A stretch of DNA of 64,000 nucleotides from Trichobilharzia szidati (lineage: Eukaryota; Platyhelminthes; Trematoda; Strigeidida; Schistosomatidae), in NCBI GenBank assembly GCA_944472155.2, contig OX235272.1, forward strand, positions 103,236,020 to 103,300,019, written 5' to 3'. Position 1 is the stretch's first letter. Each line of letters begins with the position of its first letter. Both the position numbers and the translations under genes were made by a program. The notes beneath the pieces are model-generated. The model ran no database searches, was not told the origin of the DNA, and saw only the letters and a list, made by a program, of their open reading frames with translations. This document shows positions 1-11,839 of this stretch, piece after piece.

Positions 1-218
1 CATACCAGTAGCCAGACAATACGATTTAAAAATACGCCTTTCAATGTACACATTTCTAGACTGTAAGCAGACGCCAGCCATAGAGCTTGTGAGCCAAACC
101 AGATGAATAGATTTTGTACTATAGCACGATAAGGTGTAATTTCTTTTGGTAAATGTATATCTGCTAAAGCGATTGGTAGTAGACATAGACTCCATAAGAA
201 GTACTGAGAAGTGCAGAC
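1..218 (-). CDS. PIGM: PIGM exon 3 (C-terminal part, cut by window edge)
   Basis: It begins right after a strong polypyrimidine acceptor (ctcctccccctgcag|GTCTGC), in phase with exon 2. It codes VCTSQYFLWSLCLLPIAL, then FGSQALWLASAYSLEM, both typical of the PIG-M C-terminal half. The reading frame is open to base 1, so the stop lies outside the window. Confidence 0.88.
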
Positions 219-3200
219 CTGCAGGGGGAGGAGAAGCACAAGAAGAAGAAGAGGAGAAATCATACAACAATAAAAACGAATGCTTGATGAAAAAGCGTGT
301 CACACATTGTGTGCTTAACGTTATTTTAGTTACCTTTCTACATACGCAAAAAAGACAAATCCAATCGATTATGTGTCTTTCATCATTAAGTTCAGCGTTC
401 GGCAGTTAAAGATAAACTACCTAATTTCGCCTCTTCCATGTGTATCTATCAGTGTGACTGCTCAGGTGCAGTGAGCCGGTTAGTTGCATAGGCCGTATAC
501 AATTAGCCGTGTATATATCGTCAGAATTCCGAACACCATCCATCCTTCATAGCGGTTAAGTAAGGAACAAACAAGGTTTATATTCACAGTTCCATATTGT
601 CTCATCTCGTGGATACAGAACACATCAATCATATTGATGTAAACAAGGCCGCTTTCAGAATCATCAACCATGCCGCATGCCAACTAAGCTTAATTTAACC
701 TCCAATAGTTCGTCTACCACATATTGCTGAGGCTAGCTGTTGGAATTCACCTTAATTAAGAAATCTAATCTAAGGATTGAAAAGAAATTAGTTTGGACGA
801 TTTCTTTACCCCCGCTGACCGGCTATCAAGGTACTACTGATCCTTAATTTTTTGTAGAAATATCCTGAATTATATTTGATATTCTGTTTACTATTACATT
901 TTTATGATTATTATTGTTATAACTTATGCATCTTTCTTGAACTGTGGTAATTCCATTGCGATCTTAACAAATCGATAGAAATTGGTTTGTGACTGGCCCT
1001 ATTCAGGCAGTTAACATGGGGTTCTAATGGGAAGCCGTGACCAGTAGGGTACAACAGGTTGAAGATGAGGCAGTAACTCATCGAAGAAGACATTGCGAAA
1101 TGGTCGCGCTATGTCCTGAATTGGCAGAAGTTAGAATTCAAGGACCATTGGATCGGGTCCCAGTGGCTCAATGGTCTACGAGCTCGCCTTGTAACCAGAA
1201 GGCCCTGGGTTCGAATCCCGGTGGGTGCGTACTGCTGAAGAGTCCCAAACTAGGAGGAAACAGCTATCCAGTACTCCCAGGTTGCTTTCCAGTGGTTCTT
1301 TAACTGATATCAGCTCATGATGAAATCCTCCATGCAATCAAACAAAATCCCTACAAAACCAATACTTGAAAATTAGACAAAAATACATTAATATTGTTAG
1401 CGACGATTATTCTAGCATATTCAGTGTAGAAGCGGAAGAGGAAACTATCGACGAGAATATTCTTTGCTCGAATTTTCTTTTGTCTTCCTGAATGTCTGAA
1501 TGAATATTTTCCAAGTATGTTTATAAATTTGTGTTGATCGGAATGTTTATGATCAGCTTTTTAGTATAACAGCTAGGCAGGTGGTTATAGCAAGCAGGAA
1601 AAGCTTTAAAACATGAGACAACATTTTATGAATGGTCAATATGGTCACGCAACATAAAAAAAATTCTCAGGTTTGCTGAAGCTATAGGAATAAAACGATT
1701 GAAGCCTGACTTATGGGACCAAAAAAAATCCGTTGTTGGACTTCAATTACTCTGGTGACTCACTTCTTAGTAACTCTTTGTTTTTTAATTTTCTTAACTT
1801 ATCTTTTCACTCCTCCCCGCTCCTTTATTTTTTCGCTTGACTCTCTTAAGAAATAATTTTTCTTGATCTTCTGAGTTCTGCTCACTGTATTATATATCAT
1901 CAACTTCTCATCTGACCTCAAGTGAACCGAAATTTTGTTCTTTTCTTATCTAATTACGTAACTATTACTAATTTTGTTTTGTTACCAACCCAACAACACA
2001 ACTGTTAATTAATTTTTTTCAAGAAACTTCTCTCTAACAAGATATATATATGTCGTAATACTTTAGACATCTTTTAAATCGCAACGCCTTATTTCACTAT
2101 GATCCTCTGACAGTAGGCTTTCTAGTGGAAAAAAGTTTGTTAAAATTGTACACTTTTTATTACAGAATTCAGGTTGTACGCAGCTGATGAAAACCGACGA
2201 AATAAAATCAAATGGATCCAGATTATTCTGCGCGCCAATGTTTCTTCTTTCTTTGTTCAAATTTAAAAATGAGGAATTTGCTATAATCAGTGATCCCATC
2301 AGATGATCACCACTTTCACTCTGTACAATATTAGGCAAACTAACTGCAAATAAATGTCTGATGCACTTCATAAAGAATATCAGGAACTTTGTACAATAGC
2401 TCACCAGTTCCAGTTGTCACACTTCATAAAGGTATACAAATAAATACAATGTACCAGGAGAAAAAACTACTATATAAAGAATAAAGAGGATGGGATGAAT
2501 CTGCAGTACCAAAGAGAAGTAAACATAATTGTGTCATGCTACTGAGGAGTCCAGGAAGACAGTCCACATCTCTTTACGTGGCTGAAGACAAAGACTTTGT
2601 GGACTGATGACGTGTTTTCTTCTCACCACTGACCTTTAACTCTTTTCCAATTTATTCATTTATAAGCTAACAAAGCACATCGAAGAAGGCAGTGACTGGT
2701 TCAGCGTGCAGAAACACGTTACACCCTTCACAAACGATGGTCGACTGACTTTCCCGGGTCCTTACTTAAAAACTACGCCCGAATTCAATGTATATATTAG
2801 TCACCAAAATTTTAAACTACCCAACAGAAGAAAATCGATACAGACACCAATGGTGAAAATGACTATTTTCTTTATGTCTTCCCCCGTTTCTTATTCTTCG
2901 TAAGAAATATTAGCATGTATCGTTCGTTAATATAGACTAACTGGTTTCAAAGCAAAACTTCGGACAGGTGAGCACCAGATTCAGGTGCCACACCCCTCTC
3001 TCCTTGCAGCACATAAAAGCAACAGAAGACAGTAAAGAGACATTTGGAAGAGAGAGAGAGATAATAAACACAAGTGTGAGAGTAGAATGCCCAACCTTTC
3101 GTCTTCACCAGCATTATTTCTGGCTTAGCGAGGTAAAGGAGTGCGTCGGCCGGGAATCGAACCCCGGACCATGTGCATGGTCGGCAAGCGTCCTAACCGC

Positions 3201-6200
3201 TATGCCACCGACGCACGTCTGACTTAAAGTAACTGTTGTGAATTTCACTGACTGACCAAGCCATATCCTGGCTTGACCACAATATGCTAGCTCTTTCCAA
3301 ACTCATACATTCTATGTCAATCAGCTAACTAACATTGCCCATAGATCGAGGAAGGCGATCGATGGCTAGTCATGCGTGCGTAACACACATCCTAACCATC
3401 TCATTCACAACCACCTCTTGAATTGACTTCCCCTCCTACCCACCTCAACCTCCGATGTCTAACTTCAATATTACTTACCCTATTATACCACTACCTAAAA
3501 CACACACGCACACACACACGGAAGTTAAAATGCAGACACCTATAATCAAAGACGCTTATAAAAGGAGGAGAAAGGAATAGCATATTTTACTAACATTTAT
3601 CATTGAGTAATTCAAATATGTGTACTTACACTAATAAACTACAGTTTTAAAAAACAAAAATTCATTTCCTCACAGATATATATCCAAATATATCATAAAA
3701 CTGCCTAAAGGTATATATATAACGCAATAAATGAACGCGAAGTAGATTGATTGATTGATAAAAAGTCATCACTGTGTGAGTACAATTCAACTTACCCTAT
3801 TAAATGTCACAAACATATACGTCAGCACAAACCAGCATAGACCAAGATTGGAGTGAAGTTTCAACGATAAAGATGGTATTAACAATATACACGGTAAAAC
3901 TGTAGCAATCTTGAAAATGCCTTCCATTAAATGAATTGCACTGAGATTCTCCAATAATAGCGATAATGATAATGAATTCTCCCCATTCATTGAACCAGAG
4001 TATTGATTATCAACACTACTACTACTACTACTGCCCCAGTGAATCAATGAATTAGTCAAATTACTCCACAGCATACTCAACCAATTACGATGTTGATGAG
4101 GATTAGCATCCCACCCCGCTCCAGTGGGAATAACTTCCCCACTACTCGCTGCTGCTGCTGCTGTTGTTAACCACCATTTTTGTCCAGAGAGTAAATACAC
4201 AGTTAGAAAATGTGGTGCAAAATTATGCTTGAAATCTGATCGACTGAAATGATATAGACAGGCTTTTTGAAGAAACAACATCCCACCAAAATATACATAA
4301 CACAATCCAGTCAATGTTATCAAGCTCAACAGGCAACTGAAGCCAAATATAAAGTGATTTCGATTAGGTAATTTTGTAAAAAGGAAGATTAGGCTTCTCA
4401 GCTGACTGTTGGACGTCTGACAATCTTTACTATCATCAACCTTCTTCGTGTTCGTCTTCTCCAAATGCTCGACCACCACCTTGTTCTGCCCATCATCTTT
4501 CATAAGCCATAAATAAATAGACAGTGCATAGATGATTGGATATATTCTCAGATGAATACACAATCCATAGAGAAGTCCAGCTAAGGCGATACGACGTTTC
4601 AGTATGCACCATAGACAGGTTATGACAAGACAACTTTGCAATGCATCTGCATTACCACGAACAGAGACTACAGCTGTCACAGGATTGAATAACCAACCGA
4701 ATGCAACCAGAAATATAGCTAATCGACTTGCAGTGAGTGACAATGAAATTCGTTGAGTCTTTTGATCAGGATGATGCTTGACCAACTGATCTTTCTACAA
4801 TATAAAACAGGAAGAATTACGCTAAGAGATTAACAAATACGCAGTCGGTAAAATAAAACAACCTACATAATACCGACTGAGTGAGATGAGTAGTTGTGTG
4901 GCATGTGCTACTGATAAGAATTATCAGTAGTATATGTATAAAGAGATGTTTACCGGCATAAAAGCATCAAGTAACAGGGATATAGATTTAAAGTCAGAGA
5001 AAGTGAATGACTCAGTATTTCAGAGGTACATGGGAGACGAAAAAAAGGAGCACAACACGCAAGATCTGTGCAAATGATGCATCGAAGATAAGGTGTACAT
5101 AATTTGGCTATATATAGGGATACCAAATTGCAAATAAACTATGTTGACTGGACACTAGTCAGTAGCTAGTGTAATGTTTCTAGTCCTATCTTTGGTGCAG
5201 ACTGAATTCTATCAGTCAGATATACTATCTAGGTAGCTCGCCATCACGGTGTACTTTGAATATTGTTGATATTAGACGGTTGGAGGCAATCAATAGGAAA
5301 CCGTACTCAACCTAGATTTCATGCTATTTGACACTCACCAGTGAGTGCGCAAGGCAGGCGTATCTGCAACCACGCCCCTTCTGAGATTCGAACCCATGTC
5401 ACCCAGTGCCGCTCACAGTCAGCCAGAGACGTTACGACTGAGCTATCGGGACTCACGATTGACCTCCTGTAGGACTGTATTAGATACTTTTGATTGGACA
5501 CTAGTTAGTGACTAGTGTAATAAGTGTGTGTCTAGTCCTATCTCTGTACGGAAAGGTTTAAACATAATTGCAAATTTCTGAACAATGTACCGAAAAGTCT
5601 ATGTCTCCAGTGGGAACAAACGCTTACAATGGTACAATTATCAAGCATCTCCTTAATCTCCTTGAGTCATGAGGTGAAAACAGAAAAATCCTTTAAAATT
5701 ATCAATAAGCAAAAATAGTCCTATTCTCCTCAAGTTTGCCGAAGCAATTCCTATCAAACGCCTGAAAACGAAGTTACGTGTTCAGAATGAAGCAATTAGC
5801 ATCAGTCCTTCCTTGACCAGACTGGTAACTGGATGTCATAATTCTCCTCTCTCACTTAATTACTTAATCCTTGGTTCTAATCCAACCTTGTAACGACAGA
5901 AGACAAGAATCAGGCAACAGATCGTTTATTGAGGAAATCCAGAGATATTTACAGATTTTTATGTACATTATTATTCGTTATTACTAGCAGAGAAACAGCG
6001 TCTTCTGATTGGTCGTTTTCTCCCTGAAAGTCGTCATCTGTCATCTTTCCGTGGCTGTTTTTTTTGAAGGTCAGAGCATATATCTGCTAATCGTATCTGC
6101 CCACGCAAAGCCTGCTGTGATTGGCTGTTGAGTTAGTCTTTGTTCTTGTTTTTTTCTCATGACCAAGATTTAGGACGTAAACATTGACGTAAATTGCTGT

Positions 6201-7371
6201 CCACCAATCTCAGCTAACAGACAGGTCTAACCACAACTCCAAGCCGTACTCTGTCTGATATAGTGTAATTTTGCTTGTTTCTTTTTTCCATGATTTGAGT
6301 TGAACTCAGTACATTGTTACCCAAATTTGTTATTCACTAATCATCTTACGCATCTCGTCTTCATTACGTAACTCCTTTACCATTGTATGCATGCATACAT
6401 TTACTTTAGTTAAACTTGTGTATTTTTATGAGCACTGTTCACTAAGCTTGTAACCTCCAGTCAACCGACATCATGTAAAATTTGCAAGTATGTTAAGAAT
6501 TGCCGTGTACACAAACTTAAAAATAATTTATTTAGGCTGTAAGCAAGCAGCTGATGAGACGCCAACGAAATAAACAAAGGATGGTACCATCTTGTATTAT
6601 GCACAAACCACCAGAGTTGTTCTTGCTTTATCCAATCTCCTAGTTCACAAAAGTTCTACAGATGAAAATTGAAGATCAGAGAGGAAGAACACTATCACAG
6701 AGAAATGAAAATTATAAAAAAAACAAGATCAAATAACTTACAATAAGTTTGTCATGAATAATTATGTATTGTAAATAACCACAGAGTAAATCAGCCATTA
6801 TAAAGATCAGTTTACCCCATAGATGAGCTAGGGCAGGAAGAATCGATGACTTTCCTCCTTCAACTGTTCTATTCGCCACTGAATATTCACCATCATCAGA
6901 GAATAACCAATATCCTGGAGCCAGGACTAATGCAATCAGTGGTGAATACCGATAGGTAGGACGTTCAATATACATATTCTTCCCAGCGACAAAAGCTTTT
7001 GCACCATCTGCAAACACATCATAATCTACATCAGTGAAGCGTAATTGACCATCTGGCCAACGAACTGTATCTTGCCATACAGAAAATATCACTAATATTA
7101 GTCTTAGCAATAAAGCTGTTGTAAAACATAAACGATAGTAGTTGTAGTCTGAGTTGACAGCTGTTGATGAAACATTTTGATCAATATGATTGACAAGTTG
7201 ATGTTTCTGTGCATCTCCATCGGAATATAGTTTACTCCTACTGGTGTGCGCCGCCTTCGTTACTCTATGATGAATTTGTCCATCAACAGAACAGTGAGAT
7301 ATTTCAGTTACACGACTCGACTTCATTTGTCTTAGTCTAAGAGTTGAGTTATCCAGACTGTCCATCTTATT

Positions 7372-7402
<31 letters not shown>

Positions 7403-7524
7403 TCGTCATTGTTATTTACAGGATTATTGGCATCAGTGGACAGACGATCTGTATTATGCTGTTTACGATCAACAATTACCACATCACCACATGGTTCATT
7501 GACATCTCTTACGGATAAATCCAT
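1..7524 (-). CDS. PIGM: GPI mannosyltransferase 1 (PIG-M), 3 exons visible, 3' end beyond window
   Basis: Predicted ER membrane enzyme that adds the first mannose to the GPI-anchor precursor from dolichol-phosphate mannose. Exons in transcript order are 7524-6742, 4794-3796 and 218-1, joined at GT-AG sites in phase 0. Family landmarks seen: a DxD-type motif FTDVDYDVF near residue 165 just after the first membrane segment; TYRYSPL; FNPVTAVVSVRGNADAL; LCIHLRIYPIIYAL; CLYHFSRSDFKHNFAPHF; CTSQYFLW; and SQALWLASAYSLE. Several hydrophobic segments fit a multipass ER protein. Known PIG-M proteins are about 420 residues; this one is already about 666. It has an acidic, poly-Asp, probably cytosolic N-terminal extension of about 130 residues and a Ser/Ala-rich insertion in exon 2. 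The start at 7524 follows a possible acceptor (ttattcag), so an upstream exon cannot be excluded. Introns of 1.9 and 3.6 kb hold SINEs, a solo LTR and LINE debris. Identity is confident; the N-terminus is less so. Confidence 0.9.
219..984. other. PIGM intron 2, part without recognised elements
   Basis: Apart from the pyrimidine-rich acceptor tract next to exon 3 (about 219-260 on the minus strand), I see no gene, RNA or known repeat. Short open frames here look like chance. Confidence 0.5.
985..1372 (+). repeat. SINE A copy 1 (tRNA-derived, hammerhead-bearing, Smalpha-like)
   Basis: The copy reads: unique head, a tRNA-like segment (1158-1226) with a Pol III A-box-like CAGTGGCTCAATGGTC and a B-box GGGTTCGAATCCC, the hammerhead module, then a 3' tail ending in ctacaaaaccaatacttg. 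The anticodon-loop region CCTTGTAACCAG resembles a tRNA with a UGU anticodon. The same layout recurs at least eight times in the window. It lies in PIGM intron 2 on the opposite strand to the gene. Confidence 0.85.
1229..1274 (+). ncRNA. Hammerhead ribozyme (type I), slightly decayed
   Basis: Stem I GTACTG/CAGTAC is perfect and the core CTGAAGA fits CUGANGA. Stem II GTCC/GGAG has lost one pair, GAA is present, and the short stem III is damaged (GCTATC where GCTGTC is expected). The cleavage-site C is at 1268. Probably weak or inactive compared with the copy at 19674. Confidence 0.7.
1373..3064. other. PIGM intron 2, middle; nothing recognised
   Basis: AT-rich sequence with an open frame of 113 codons on the minus strand (2063-2404) that lacks recognisable motifs, plus short A/T runs. 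A LINE- or PLE-derived origin is possible but I cannot support it. Confidence 0.4.
3065..3216 (-). repeat. SINE C copy (tRNA-related head)
   Basis: On the minus strand it begins GCGTCGGTGGCATAGCGGTT and holds a B-box-like GGGGTTCGATTCCCGG, then a tail (taccTCGCTAAGCCAGAAAT) shared with copies at 17690, 22833 and 53062. The acceptor-like ends are complementary. The anticodon and variable regions do not fold as a standard tRNA, so this is a SINE head and not a tRNA gene. Confidence 0.75.
3217..3540 (-). repeat. RTE-like LINE fragment (3' coding/UTR part)
   Basis: It shares the string of landmarks seen in other copies: gtggatttca-ttgactga, attgccca-cgaggaaggcgat, and cattattacc next to ttataccac. 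It ends in a (CA)n run at 3504-3520. Both 5' truncation and decay are evident. Confidence 0.65.
3796..4794 (-). CDS. PIGM: PIGM exon 2 (core membrane region)
   Basis: 333 codons between the acceptor atattgtag|AAAGATC and the donor AATAGG|gtaagt, phase 0 at both ends. It codes the RGNAD and IYPIIYAL motifs, several membrane helices, and the YHFSRSDFKHNFAPHF block that matches the conserved family motif. A low-complexity insertion rich in Ala, Ser and Gly (4140-4170 and 4010-4030) lies in a loop and is absent from the vertebrate protein as I know it. Confidence 0.88.
4795..5142. other. PIGM intron 1, part without recognised elements
   Basis: AT-rich intron between exon 2 and a SINE B copy; I see nothing else in it. 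Confidence 0.5.
5143..5500 (-). repeat. SINE B copy 1 (tRNA-derived)
   Basis: On the minus strand it starts with a tRNA-like head, GTCCCGATAGCTCAGTCG, with a B-box GGGTTCGAATCTC. A body with GGCAATC/TTGGAGGC and the tail CTAGTGTCCAATC follow. Similar copies lie at 13340, 15165, 18205 and 43215. A second partial tail starts directly after it (5490-5565). No hammerhead core is seen. Confidence 0.8.
5889..6234 (+). repeat. Solo LTR of the Gypsy-type element
   Basis: It begins TGTAACGACAGAAGAC and ends near TAACCACA, about 346 bp. It aligns along its whole length with 43737-44090 (+) and with the minus-strand LTR at 40580-40929. Shared blocks include TTATTCGTTATT, TCTGATTGG, CATATATCTGC.AATCG and TTCTCATGA. 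No internal element sequence flanks it, so it is a solo LTR, here inside PIGM intron 1. Confidence 0.8.
6742..7524 (-). CDS. PIGM: PIGM exon 1 (N-terminal extension, TM1, DxD motif)
   Basis: 261 codons ending at the donor CTTATT|gtaagt. Residues 1-130 are hydrophilic and include a run of Asp at about 41-51, coded by an (ATC/GAT)n microsatellite at 7372-7400. Residues 131-150 form a hydrophobic membrane segment. The luminal DVD of the mannosyltransferase is at about 165-167 and the TYRYSPL motif follows. The poly-Asp tract probably varies in length between alleles (inference). Confidence 0.85.
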
Positions 7525-8690
7525 ACTCTGAATAAAGAAAGGTAGAATAAATTATGGGAAATTATTCAATTTTAAAATCACAATAGTGGTAATAAATACT
7601 GACGAAGATCATTCACTTATTAAACTGTCAGTTTCCTCCAGCATACTGACACTAGTAACAATAAAACCAGAGAAAATTCAACAAAGATACTTAAAATTAA
7701 CAATAAACTTCAACTTGAAATGACTTTCATAAGAGATAAATACTAAATTTCACACTCATATCAAGATGAAGTGAATGCTTTCATTGATGGCACTGGAGGG
7801 AGAGAGGGTAGAGCGTTATATCACTGCATTCTCACCCAAGTAGCTGGATGGTCAATAAGACTAATCTCATAGCAACCTGATGATCCCGAGTCCCATCCCT
7901 GATGAGAGGTGGGTGGGGTTATAGATGTGTACCGTTGTGCTGAAGAGTCCCAATGTAGGACGAAACATCTCTATCCAATGCTATCTGATTTTCAGTCATC
8001 TATAACTAACGAAGCCTGTATTGAAAACAATCAAAATCTCTAGAGAAACCCCATAACCTAAATTATGCTAGTAGACTAAATTTTAGTAACATCTTCCTTA
8101 TAATAACAATAATCATGATAATTCTCAATTTTTATGAGTAACACAGAGCTGACTTCATATTGGACAGAATACACTTATCACAGCCTTAGAGGCGAATATG
8201 AGTAAGTTAATCATCATCATCATCAAATGCCAGATAAGCTAATATCGTTAAAACTTAATACCTCTCATACAGAAAAACAAACGAAAAGTCCGCTTTTAAG
8301 TGCCGTCATGGCAATGTACCACCAACCTTGTCGTACTGATCAGTCACTGAAATGAAAAAGTGATAACAATTTTAAAGTTTTCACAGAAGCACAACAATGT
8401 GATTACATACATCACCCAATAGATTTGATTTTAAAATTATTATATATGATAATCACGAGGGGGATCTGACATATGATTACTAATGCTGGTACTTTAGTAA
8501 TTTCACACATTCTTGTGACTGTTGGGATTTTATTCAGATACTAGTTGATGTATTAACCAAACAAAACTATCATTTTATACCCACCTCACAGTCATGAAAT
8601 GACCATATTCTTATATTTCGGAAATAGTTCACGAGTCAACTACATAGTTTCATAATAATTTGTTTATTAGATGTATCATGTATTCAGTGA
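7525..8690. repeat. Region upstream of PIGM with a decayed SINE A (7830-8020)
   Basis: The only recognisable item is a diverged SINE A remnant on the plus strand. It keeps a hammerhead core at about 7934-7981 (CTGAAGA, GTCC..GGAC, GAAAC), but stem I no longer pairs well. A short (CAT)n run is at 8209-8225. No promoter motif can be named. Confidence 0.5.
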
Positions 8691-8915
8691 AAGCGATGAC
8701 AAAGTTTCCGACACAATTTATTACTGCTCATAATCATTTCATCAATTATAATCACACAACTTCAAAACTTTCGTTCGCATAGTTTTCTTCATTCTTTCCT
8801 ATTCGTCGTCGTAGAGGCGGGGGGTGGTGGTAGTAGAATGTTCCCGATGTCTGACTTGATAGGTGTTGGATCCCTCGTATTTTCCTCAATTGATTCGATG
8901 AATAAAGCTTCACTT
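8691..8915 (-). repeat. Penelope-like element terminal repeat, left copy (inverted)
   Basis: This stretch is the reverse complement, with divergence, of 10030-10290. Shared blocks include CATAATCATTTCATCA, TCGTCGTCGTAGAGG and TTGATTCGAT.AATAAAGCTT. It forms one of two inverted flanks around the PLE body at 8940-10020. Confidence 0.7.
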
Positions 8916-8939
8916 ATCAAAAGAACTCATTTCTGACCA

Positions 8940-10020
8940 AGAACTCGAACTTAGAACAAAACTGCCACTAGAAGACATAATGCCCAGGAGTGCAGTTGTG
9001 CCTGACTTCCACAGTATTTAAATTCCAAGGGAAAATATACAAAAAAACTGATGCAGTTGCCATGGGGTCATCAATATCCCCGGTTGTGGCAGATATATTC
9101 ATGGACAGTTGGGAAAACATAACGATTAAAGCGTTTAGTCCAACTCCAAAAATATGCTGGAGGTACGAAGATGACACATTCAGCATGCTTAAAACACACA
9201 AAATAAATAGATTTTTTGAACACACCAACTCGAAAGTTGAAGCAATTCAACTCACTTGTGAATTGGAAAGTCAAGAACGGGAGCTGTAAATGTTAGATTG
9301 TAGAGTAAAAAGGAAAGAAGATGGGAAGTTAAACACTAGTGTTTACAGGAAACCTACACATATTCAAACAAATATTTGGATTTTCAATCATCGCACTGTA
9401 TGTCAGTAAAAATATGATTGGTGAAATATCTAAGTAATAGGGCATAAAAACTAACTAGTCCAAAAAAACTTAGACAGAAAGTGAGGCACATAAAAGAAGC
9501 TTTGAAACTTAATAATTACCTTGATAAATTAATCAAGAAGTATGTAGGACTAAAATTATTAATAATCGTAGTGATAGTGATAATAATAACAAGAATTTGT
9601 TAGTGACAACATGCATGTCAAACATGCACAGGATAATGGTAACACCAACAATAAGCAGTTAAAATCGCCATCAATAGTACTTCCATACAAAGAGGGAACC
9701 TCGGAAAAAGCAGAAAATTCTGAACAATGCAGCAAGGAGCAAAAATGGCTGGCACTCAAACTGCCCACAAACTCAATCAGAAACAGACTTTGTAGATTAT
9801 AGCATCAATCCTGTGGAGCCAATAAAACAAAACAATTCAGTTTATCTGATACCCTGCCTGAGCTTATTGTAACGTCAAACACATACGTCAAAGTAGTAGA
9901 ACGGGTTCAGCCAGTCAGTCAGACAAGCGGAGCACAAAAACTTAGCACACCAAGATAAGAAATCTGGAGAATAGTTCAGCTATAACACAACACCACATGC
10001 ATTGGGATCGGGTAAGATGA
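8940..10020 (+). mobile_element. Penelope-like element, decayed body (RT to GIY-YIG region)
   Basis: Frame fragments read FQGKIYKKTDAVAMGSSISP and CWRYEDDTFSML, the PLE reverse transcriptase signature with YEDD where the catalytic YVDD is expected. Next come SVYRKPTH, IVLPYKEGTSEKA, LKLPTNSIRNRLCR and NNSVYLIPC. The last four precede the GIY-YIG endonuclease in intact PLEs. Several frameshifts and stops make it a pseudogene. PLEs move by target-primed reverse transcription; this copy is not autonomous. Confidence 0.8.
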
Positions 10021-10300
10021 TAGTTCTAAAGTCTAATACAACTAACAGCGTGAAGGGAGACATTGATGAGTAAAGCTTTATTTATCGAATCAACTGAAGA
10101 GAATACGTGCAATAGGAATGATCTATCACCTGTCCAGTCGGACATCTGGAAAATTCCACTACCACCCCCTCTACGACGACAAATAGGAGAGAATAAAGAA
10201 TGAAACTATAAAAGGGAGGTTTCGAAGTTGTGCGATCCTAACTGATGAAATGATTATGAACAATAAAATAAGTTGTGTTCGAAACTTCGTCATCTAGTAA
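10021..10300 (+). repeat. Penelope-like element terminal repeat, right copy
   Basis: Inverted partner of 8691-8915. The same sequence recurs next to the PLE at 42440-43225 (blocks TGAACAATAAA, AATAATAATA and GTGTGATATATCTA), which supports it being part of the element and not local host DNA. Confidence 0.7.
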
Positions 10301-10789
10301 ATAATAATAATACCGTCTCTCCACTGTGTGATATATCTAATAAACAAATTAATATAGAATTACATACTACCACAATGCCTAAGTTTTACACATATATTAA
10401 TATGGTAAACAGTATAACAGACACTGTGAAATTTATACAGACGGAAGAACCAAAGTCCACTTTCCTTCAAAAAGACTAGAGAAAGGAAGGACGATATTTA
10501 ATTTGGTGAAGAGTCCTAAAGACAGAATCATTGATGACATGGATGCTGAATTATTGAATATATCCATAGCTAAAAATGTTCAGTTTCACACTAATAATTG
10601 TTAGTTATATATGTTAAACTATCTAGCTGTCTAGATGTAAGCATGTAAACTTATAACTCTTCAACGTAATGGTTCTAATGTAAAATACTTTTAGGAATCC
10701 ATAGGCAGGAAGTGCATATCTGGTATATGTCGATATCAACTCACAAATCCTACGACTTAATTGTAAAGCATCTTTTTCAATTTCTAGTC
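10301..10789. other. PLE-flanking sequence, mostly unrecognised
   Basis: The first about 60 bases match the flank of the other PLE at 43130-43225. An open frame of 68 codons (10273-10479) may be part of an element but shows no motif. The rest is AT-rich without features. Confidence 0.4.
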
Positions 10790-11700
10790 TACTTATTTAA
10801 AGTAGGAGTCAGTGTGTTCGGGTAGATCGGTCGGTCGGTTTTCGACATAGAACTTTGCACATATGTGCGGCAGTTCAAGTCACCACACTCCCCCCTTGTA
10901 GCACACAAAGCAAGAGAAGAAAGTAGGAGAAATGCATAATATAATCAGTAAACAGAGGTGTGAGATAAAGGAATAGTAATAACGAAGAACAGTATAGTTT
11001 CATTGGAAATTATAAGTCACAAGGAGTGGATGCATCTGCGCCACTGAGAACGATTTTGAGCCATGTCACCAATTGTTTCCAACCATTGGTTTTTACCGTC
11101 CCGAGGACCCCAACCAGGAAGTCTGCACCTTCCTACGTGGCTTAGACTAACTGTTGTGGATTTCATTGACTGATGAGGCCATGTTTTGGTTTGACAGTCG
11201 TTAGCTCTTTTTCAGTCTGATGTTATGTCAGCTAACATTGCCCATCGGTCGAGGAAGGCGATGACTAGGCATACGTAGCACATGTCCTAACCATCTCAGT
11301 CGGTGTAATTTCAGTCTCGTCGACTGATTTCCCCGCCTTACCTAGCACTCGACCGATGCCTTACCTCAATATTGCTCACCTTATTATACCACTTCACGCG
11401 GGAGATAGAACGCAGACACCTATGATCGAAGACAGCCAATCTTTTCATGTCTTCCACTCTCAATGACCAGGTCTCACAGCCACAAAGGAGGACGAAGCGG
11501 ACTGTTGAGCAGTAGACACGCCCTTTGGTCGATAGTCGGATATCGCGTCTACGCCAGAGACGGCGTAAACTGGCATATGCGAAACTAGCCCTCTGTATTC
11601 GTGCTGAGATTTCGTCGGAGATAAACCCATTGGGGTTGATGGTGCTTCCCAAGTAAGTGAAGCGGGTAGATCAGAAACTCTTGATCAACGATCATAATTA
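10790..11700 (-). mobile_element. RTE-like LINE, 5'-truncated copy
   Basis: On the minus strand it codes the C-terminal part of a non-LTR reverse transcriptase: LRRLWRRRDIRLSTKGRVYC, LLCGCETWSLRVEDMKRL, FDHRCLRSI and WYNKVSNIEVR. These blocks recur in copies at 22436, 49874 and 52341. The 3' UTR ends near 10830 (GTTCTATGTCGAAAAC). The N-terminal RT and endonuclease regions are absent. Confidence 0.8.
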
Positions 11701-11839
11701 ATAGCTACAATGGGGAGATTTCAGAGGCACAATACTACAAAAATTAGCTTGTACATTACATCTATATATGAATAGTTGTCTATTGTTCTTTGCTCTTTTG
11801 ATGATGTTATCATATTGTAATAAAGTCTAAATTATTCAG

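Noticed and set aside
2063..2404. A separate gene or PIGM exon on the minus strand
   Set aside because: It lies within PIGM intron 2, the PIGM exons join in frame without it, and it has no recognisable motif.
3138..3216. A functional tRNA gene
   Set aside because: The T-arm carries an extra base and the anticodon arm folds into an over-tight hairpin. The same unit recurs with a SINE body, so it is a SINE head.
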